Origin: an uncultured bacterium | GTDB lineage: Bacteria; Bacillota; Clostridia; Lachnospirales; Lachnospiraceae | Assembly: GCA_947086625.1 (NCBI GenBank) | Contig: CAMTZV010000130.1 | Span: forward strand, 1 to 5,611 | Direction: 5' to 3' | DNA length: 5,611 nt | Shown here: piece after piece, positions 1 through 5,611 of the stretch | How the letters are laid out: each line of letters starts with the position of its first letter | Position numbering within the stretch: the first letter of the stretch is position 1 | The notes under the pieces: generated by a model | Database searches by the model: none | The model's input: only the letters and a program-made list of their open reading frames with translations | Told to the model about the DNA's origin: nothing | Translations under genes and position numbers: made by a program

Positions 1-3000
1 GGCATTCTGTTACAGGTGTCGCATAAATTTTTTTCAAAGGCGGTGAAGCCGCTTGGCATCGAGCTTGGCGGCGAGCGTGATTTTGGCGTGGGCATGTTTT
101 TCTTCCCGCAGGATGAGCTCATGCGCAATCAGGCGAAGAAGATGTTTGAGGTCATCGTTGAGAAGGAGGGGCTCGTGCTGCTCGGCTGGCGCGAGGTGCC
201 GACGCATGCGGATGTGCTCGGGCAAAAGGCGAGGGACTGTATGCCCTGCATTATGCAGGCGTTTATCAAACGCCCCGAGCATGTGGCGCGCGGGCTGGAT
301 TTTGACCGGATGCTCTACATCGTGCGCCGCGTGTTCGAGCAGAGCAACGAGGTGACGTACGTCGCCTCGCTCTCGAGCCGCACGATCGTCTACAAGGGCA
401 TGTTTTTAGTCGATCAGCTGAGGCTCTTCTTTGACGATTTGCAGGATAAGGACTACGAGTCGGCGATCGCAACCGTCCACTCGCGTTTCAGCACGAACAC
501 GAACCCGAGCTGGGAGCGGGCGCATCCGAACCGCTTCATCGTCCACAACGGCGAGATCAACACGATCCGCGGAAACGCCGACAAGATGCTGGCCAGAGAG
601 GAGACGATGCGCTCCGGCAAGCTGCACGATCAGCTCACAAAGGTGCTCCCGGTCATCAATACGGAGGGCTCGGACTCCGCGATGACGGACAACACGCTGG
701 AGTTCCTCGTCATGAGCGGGATGCCGCTGCCGCTGGCGGTCATGATTATGATTCCGGAGCCGTGGGCGAACAACGATCTGATGAGCCAGAAAAAGAAGGA
801 TTTTTACCAGTATTACGCGACGATGATGGAGCCGTGGGACGGCCCGGCGTCCATCCTCTTTTCCGACGGGGACGTGATGGGCGCGGTGCTCGACCGCAAC
901 GGCCTGCGCCCGTCGCGCTACTACGTGCTCGACAACGACCAGCTGATCTTATCGTCCGAGGTGGGCGTGCTGGACATCGATCCGGCGCACATCGTGGCAA
1001 AGGACCGTCTGCGCCCCGGGAAAATGCTGCTCGTCGACACGGTAGCGGGGCGCATCATCGACGACGAGGAATTGAAAAACGATTACGCGGGGCGCCAGCC
1101 CTACGGCGAGTGGCTTGACCGCAATCTCGTCCAGCTAAAGGAGCTTCGCATTCCAAACAAGCGCGTGCCCGCATACGGTTACGAGGAGCGCCAGCGCATG
1201 ATGAAGGCGTTCGGTTATTCCTACGAATCGCTCAAGGAGGTCATTTTGCCGATGGCGCAAAACGGCGGCGAGTCCACGAGCGCGATGGGCATGGACATCC
1301 CGCTGGCGGTGCTCGATCAGAAATACCAGCCGCTTTTCAATTACTTTAAGCAGCTCTTCGCGCAGGTGACAAACCCGCCGATCGACTCGATCCGGGAAAA
1401 GATCGTCACCTCGACGACGATCTACATCGGCGAGGACGGAAACCTCTTACTCGAAAAGCCGGAAAACTGCCACGTCATCAAGGTAAACAATCCGATTCTG
1501 ACGAACACGGACCTGATGAAGATCAAGGCGATGGACAAAGAGGGCTTCTCGGTGAGCGAGATACCGATTACCTACTATAAAAATACGAGCCTCGAGAAGG
1601 CGATCGACCGCCTGTTTGTCGAGGCGGACCGGGCGTACCGCGACGGTGCGAACATCCTTATTTTGTCCGACCGGGGCGTGGACGAAAACCATGTGGCGAT
1701 CCCCTCGCTGCTCGCGGTGGCGGCGCTGCACGAGCATCTCGTTGTGACAAAAAAGCGCACGGCGCTGGCGATCATCCTGGAGTCCGGCGAGCCCCACGAG
1801 GTACACCACTTCGCGACGCTGCTCGGCTACGGCGCGTGCGCGGTCAACCCGTATCTGGCGCAGGATGTGGTAAAGCAGCTCGTCGACGAGCGCCTGTTAG
1901 ACAAGGATTACTACGCGGCGATCGAGGACTACAATCAGGCGGTGCTCGGCGGCATCGTGAAGATCGCGGCAAAAATGGGTATTTCCACGATCCAGTCGTA
2001 TCAGGGGGCAAAAATTTTCGAGGCGATCGGCATCGACAAGTCGGTCATCGACAAATATTTTACAAACACGGTCAGCCGCATCGGCGGCATCACGCTCAAG
2101 GACATCGAGGAGCAGGTGAATTTCCTGCACTCCGAGGCGTACGACCCGCTCGGGCTGGAAAACGACCTCACGCTCGACTCGGTCGGCCGTCACGCGATGC
2201 GAAGCGGCGCGGAGGAGCATCTGTACAACCCGCTGACGATCCATCTGCTGCAGCAGTCCACGAAGCGCGGGGATTACGCGCTCTTTCAGGAGTATGAAAG
2301 GGCAGTCAACGATCTGGAAAACCGAAATTATATCCGCGGGATGCTCGATTTTTCCTATCCGAAAAAGGGCGTGCCGATCGAGGAGGTCGAGAGTGTCGAT
2401 TCCATCGTGACACGCTTTAAGACGGGCGCGATGAGCTACGGCTCCATCTCGCAGGAGGCGCACGAGACGCTGGCGATCGCGATGAACCGGCTGCACGGGA
2501 AATCAAACACCGGCGAGGGCGGCGAGAGCCTGGATCGCCTTGTGCCCGGGCCGGACGGCAAAAACCGCTGCTCCGCGATCAAGCAGGTGGCGAGCGGGCG
2601 CTTCGGCGTGACGAGCACCTACCTTGTGAGCGCGCAGGAGATCCAGATCAAGATGGCGCAGGGTGCAAAGCCCGGCGAGGGCGGGCATCTGCCCGGCGCG
2701 AAGGTGTATCCGTGGATCGCAAAAACCAGACATTCCACGCCCGGCGTGTCTTTGATCTCGCCGCCGCCGCACCACGACATTTATTCCATTGAGGATTTGG
2801 AGCAGCTCATCTATGATCTGAAAAACGCAAACAAAAAAGCACGCATTTCCGTGAAGCTCGTCTCAGAGGCGGGCGTGGGGACAGTCGCCGCGGGCGTGGC
2901 GAAGGCGGGCGCGCAGGTCATTTTAATCTCGGGCTACGACGGCGGGACGGGGGCGGCCCCGCGCAGCTCCATCCACAATGCGGGACTTCCGTGGGAGCTG

Positions 3001-4389
3001 GGGCTTGCGGAGACGCACCAGACGCTGATTTTAAACGGGCTGCGCGAAAAGGTGCGCGTGGAGACGGACGGCAAGCTCATGACCGGGCGGGACGTGGCGA
3101 TCGCGGCGGCGCTCGGCGCGGAGGAGTTCGGGTTTGCGACCGCTCCGCTTGTCACGATGGGCTGCGTCATGATGCGCGTCTGCAACCTGGACACGTGCCC
3201 GGCGGGCGTGGCGACCCAGAACCCCGAGCTTCGGAAACGCTTTGCGGGCAAGCCGGAGTACGTCGTCAACTTCATGCGGTTTATCGCGCAGGATCTGCGC
3301 GAGCACATGGCAAGGCTTGGCGTGCGCACGGTCGACGAGCTGGTCGGCAGGAGCGACCTTCTGCGCGTGCGCGACGACCTGAACGAAAAGCAGAAAAGAG
3401 TAGATCTGACGAATATTTTACACAACCCGTTTGCGGGCACGGGGGAGCGGTTTACGTTCAATCCGAAAAAGGTGTACGATTTCGAGCTGGAAAAGACGAA
3501 GGATACGACGGTGCTGCTGCGCCAGCTCTCCGGCGCGCTTTCCGGCGGCAAAAAGCGCGTGATCGAGCTGGAGGTCACGAACACCGACCGGACGCTCGGC
3601 ACGATGTTTGGCTCAAAGATCACGGAGCTGTGCGGGAGCGCGCCCGCGGACGACACGTTCGTCGTGAAGTGCAGGGGCGCGGGCGGCCAGAGCTTCGGCG
3701 CGTTCATCCCGCAGGGGCTTACCCTTGAGCTTGTGGGCGACTCGAACGACTATTTCGGAAAGGGCTTATCCGGCGGAAAGCTGATCATCTACCCGCCCGC
3801 GGGCGTGACGTACAAAAAGGACGAAAACATTATCATCGGAAACGTGGCACTCTACGGCGCGACGAGCGGCAGGGCGTTTATCGGCGGCGTTGCGGGGGAG
3901 CGCTTCTGCGTCCGCAATTCCGGCGCGGTGGCGGTTGTCGAGGGCGTCGGCGACCACGGCTGTGAGTACATGACCGGCGGGCGTGTCGTCGTGCTCGGAA
4001 AGACCGGGAAAAACTTCGCGGCGGGCATGAGCGGCGGCATCGCCTACGTGCTGGACGAGGACAGCGACCTCTACACGCGCACGAACAAGGAGATGGTGTT
4101 TACGGAAGCGCTGACAAACAAGTACGACGTGCTCGAGCTCAAAGAGCTGATAAAGGAGCACGTGACGTACACGAACTCCGAGAAGGGCAAGGAGATTTTA
4201 GACCATTTTGCGGAGTATCTGCCGAAATTTAAAAAGATCGTACCCTACGACTACAACCGCATGATGATGGCGATCGTGCAGATGGAGGAGAAGGGGCTTA
4301 GCTCCGAGCAGGCACAGATCGAGGCGTTTTATGCAAATGCAAAAGGAGGTAGAGGAGGAAGTCAAAATGCGAAGCATTTTTCTGCATGA
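1..4389 (+). CDS. gltB: Glutamate synthase (NADPH) large subunit, GltB; 5' end outside window
   Basis: Alpha subunit of glutamate synthase: L-glutamine + 2-oxoglutarate + NADPH gives two L-glutamate, a cytosolic step of ammonia assimilation. About 1462 residues are visible and the family is usually near 1500. The frame is open from base 1, and the first codons (GILLQVSHKFF) match the family just after the TGDGAG motif, so roughly 55-80 residues including the catalytic Cys1 lie upstream. Domains in order: class II glutaminase (about nt 1-1100; HSRFSTNT at 478-501, oxyanion-loop HNGEINT at 544-564, MEPWDGPA at 826-849, DRNGLRP at 892-912); central domain (about 1290-2090); FMN synthase domain (about 2290-3400; GAMSYGSIS at 2425-2451, KPGEGGHLPGAK at 2668-2703, SGYDGGTGAAP at 2929-2961). 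The three 3Fe-4S ligands are Cys codons at 3163, 3181 and 3196 (C-x5-C-x4-C). The GXGXG beta-helix domain covers about 3480-4200. The frame has no internal stop or frameshift. The C-terminal tail, GGRGGSQNAKHFSA, looks slightly extended. gltD follows after 60 bases. The GTG at 16 is not a believable start. Confidence 0.97.
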   Translation, partial: GILLQVSHKFFSKAVKPLGIELGGERDFGVGMFFFPQDELMRNQAKKMFEVIVEKEGLVLLGWREVPTHADVLGQKARDCMPCIMQAFIKRPEHVARGLDFDRMLYIVRRVFEQSNEVTYVASLSSRTIVYKGMFLVDQLRLFFDDLQDKDYESAIATVHSRFSTNTNPSWERAHPNRFIVHNGEINTIRGNADKMLAREETMRSGKLHDQLTKVLPVINTEGSDSAMTDNTLEFLVMSGMPLPLAVMIMIPEPWANNDLMSQKKKDFYQYYATMMEPWDGPASILFSDGDVMGAVLDRNGLRPSRYYVLDNDQLILSSEVGVLDIDPAHIVAKDRLRPGKMLLVDTVAGRIIDDEELKNDYAGRQPYGEWLDRNLVQLKELRIPNKRVPAYGYEERQRMMKAFGYSYESLKEVILPMAQNGGESTSAMGMDIPLAVLDQKYQPLFNYFKQLFAQVTNPPIDSIREKIVTSTTIYIGEDGNLLLEKPENCHVIKVNNPILTNTDLMKIKAMDKEGFSVSEIPITYYKNTSLEKAIDRLFVEADRAYRDGANILILSDRGVDENHVAIPSLLAVAALHEHLVVTKKRTALAIILESGEPHEVHHFATLLGYGACAVNPYLAQDVVKQLVDERLLDKDYYAAIEDYNQAVLGGIVKIAAKMGISTIQSYQGAKIFEAIGIDKSVIDKYFTNTVSRIGGITLKDIEEQVNFLHSEAYDPLGLENDLTLDSVGRHAMRSGAEEHLYNPLTIHLLQQSTKRGDYALFQEYERAVNDLENRNYIRGMLDFSYPKKGVPIEEVESVDSIVTRFKTGAMSYGSISQEAHETLAIAMNRLHGKSNTGEGGESLDRLVPGPDGKNRCSAIKQVASGRFGVTSTYLVSAQEIQIKMAQGAKPGEGGHLPGAKVYPWIAKTRHSTPGVSLISPPPHHDIYSIEDLEQLIYDLKNANKKARISVKLVSEAGVGTVAAGVAKAGAQVILISGYDGGTGAAPRSSIHNAGLPWELGLAETHQTLILNGLREKVRVETDGKLMTGRDVAIAAALGAEEFGFATAPLVTMGCVMMRVCNLDTCPAGVATQNPELRKRFAGKPEYVVNFMRFIAQDLREHMARLGVRTVDELVGRSDLLRVRDDLNEKQKRVDLTNILHNPFAGTGERFTFNPKKVYDFELEKTKDTTVLLRQLSGALSGGKKRVIELEVTNTDRTLGTMFGSKITELCGSAPADDTFVVKCRGAGGQSFGAFIPQGLTLELVGDSNDYFGKGLSGGKLIIYPPAGVTYKKDENIIIGNVALYGATSGRAFIGGVAGERFCVRNSGAVAVVEGVGDHGCEYMTGGRVVVLGKTGKNFAAGMSGGIAYVLDEDSDLYTRTNKEMVFTEALTNKYDVLELKELIKEHVTYTNSEKGKEILDHFAEYLPKFKKIVPYDYNRMMMAIVQMEEKGLSSEQAQIEAFYANAKGGRGGSQNAKHFSA
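4342..4360 (+). promoter_or_regulatory. Two tandem Shine-Dalgarno-like sequences within the end of gltB
   Basis: AAAGGAGGT (4342-4350) is a nine-base perfect complement to the usual 16S rRNA 3' end, and GAGGAGGAA (4352-4360) follows at once. Both lie in the gltB frame, where they encode K-G-G-R-G-G. The second core, GGAGG at 4354-4358, is eight bases ahead of an ATG at 4367, good spacing for initiation in a different frame. They may load ribosomes near the junction, pause the ribosome finishing gltB, or simply be a by-product of glycine and arginine codons. Sequence is seen directly; function is inference. Confidence 0.4.
4364..4380 (+). repeat. Small inverted repeat at the gltB 3' end
   Basis: AAAATGC and GCATTTT form a perfect seven-pair stem around a GAA loop. 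It covers the ATG at 4367 and ends nine bases before the end of the gltB stop codon. The stem is mostly A-T, so it would be weak. Only one extra T follows the right arm, so it is not a convincing terminator. It may be chance. Confidence 0.3.
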
Positions 4390-4449
4390 CTTCCGACGAA
4401 ATGCCCGAGAGCGGAGGCGAACGGGCGATACCTTAAATAGGAGGGTGAA
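4390..4449 (+). other. gltB-gltD intergenic spacer
   Basis: Sixty bases between the gltB stop (TGA, 4387-4389) and the gltD ATG. No promoter-like -35/-10 pair or U-tailed terminator hairpin is evident, in keeping with one transcript. A weak stem, GCCCG (4403-4407) with CGGGC (4422-4426) around a 14-base loop, could form just upstream of the gltD ribosome binding site but does not cover it. Stops occur at 4434-4436 (TAA) and 4438-4440 (TAG) in two different frames. Confidence 0.7.
4439..4444 (+). promoter_or_regulatory. Ribosome binding site of gltD
   Basis: AGGAGG sits five bases upstream of the ATG at 4450, an ideal Shine-Dalgarno match and spacing. It overlaps the TAG at 4438-4440, which closes the gltD frame upstream, so this site decides the gltD start. 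Confidence 0.9.

Positions 4450-5611
<1,162 letters not shown>

Noticed and set aside
16..18. GTG as the start codon of gltB
   Set aside because: No ribosome binding site precedes it, and the five codons before it (GILLQ) already read as conserved family sequence. The true start lies upstream of the window, and the missing catalytic Cys is a window-edge effect, not a truncated gene.
1897..2496. 199-codon open frame on the - strand
   Set aside because: Antisense shadow of gltB with biased Arg/Val/Leu composition and no family resemblance or ribosome binding site of note.
2934..3707. 257-codon open frame on the - strand inside gltB
   Set aside because: It lies opposite the highly conserved FMN/3Fe-4S region of gltB, is low-complexity Ser/Arg/Pro-rich, and matches no family. 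Long antisense frames are expected in GC-rich coding DNA.
2991..3728. 245-codon open frame on the + strand in another frame of gltB
   Set aside because: Arg/Gly/Ala-rich shadow of the GC-rich gltB codons with no recognisable domain; the gltB frame here carries intact cluster and flavin motifs.
4364..4381. Intrinsic terminator at the end of gltB
   Set aside because: The seven-pair stem is A-T rich and its T-run is the stem arm itself, leaving no U tail. A terminator between two subunits of one enzyme would also be unexpected.

Overview
This window lies almost entirely within a gltB-gltD operon on the + strand, encoding the two subunits of bacterial NADPH-type glutamate synthase (GOGAT). Neither gene is complete. 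The gltB reading frame is already open at base 1, with the N-terminal catalytic cysteine region lying upstream of the window. gltD runs off the 3' end before its final ~100 residues.

Layout: positions 1-4389 are gltB (large, alpha subunit: class II glutaminase domain, central linker domain, FMN/3Fe-4S synthase domain, C-terminal GXGXG beta-helix domain). Positions 4390-4449 are a 60-base gap with a good ribosome binding site. Positions 4450-5611 are gltD (small, beta subunit: N-terminal cysteine-rich iron-sulfur domain, then FAD and NADPH dinucleotide folds). Both genes are in the same frame, separated by two in-frame stops. No RNA genes, mobile elements, CRISPR arrays or promoters were seen.

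The two products work as one enzyme. GltD takes electrons from NADPH onto FAD and passes them through its iron-sulfur clusters to the 3Fe-4S cluster and FMN of GltB. GltB hydrolyses glutamine, channels the ammonia internally, and reductively aminates 2-oxoglutarate, yielding two glutamates. With glutamine synthetase this is the main high-affinity ammonia assimilation route.

Organism: the DNA is GC-rich (clearly above half by eye) with strong AGGAGG-type ribosome binding sites. The form of GltD (FCQAGMTIMGMTSGCPLNN, then a VCPALCEAACTCG cysteine block) resembles that of Clostridia. A GC-rich Firmicute such as a gut Lachnospiraceae member is my best guess, from memory of the family and not from a search.

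I did not find a new biological system. The only region with structure beyond ordinary coding is the gltB/gltD junction (about 4340-4450): two stacked Shine-Dalgarno-like sequences inside the end of gltB, a small overlapping frame with good start spacing, and an ATGA stop/start overlap. These are reported as modest, testable observations.
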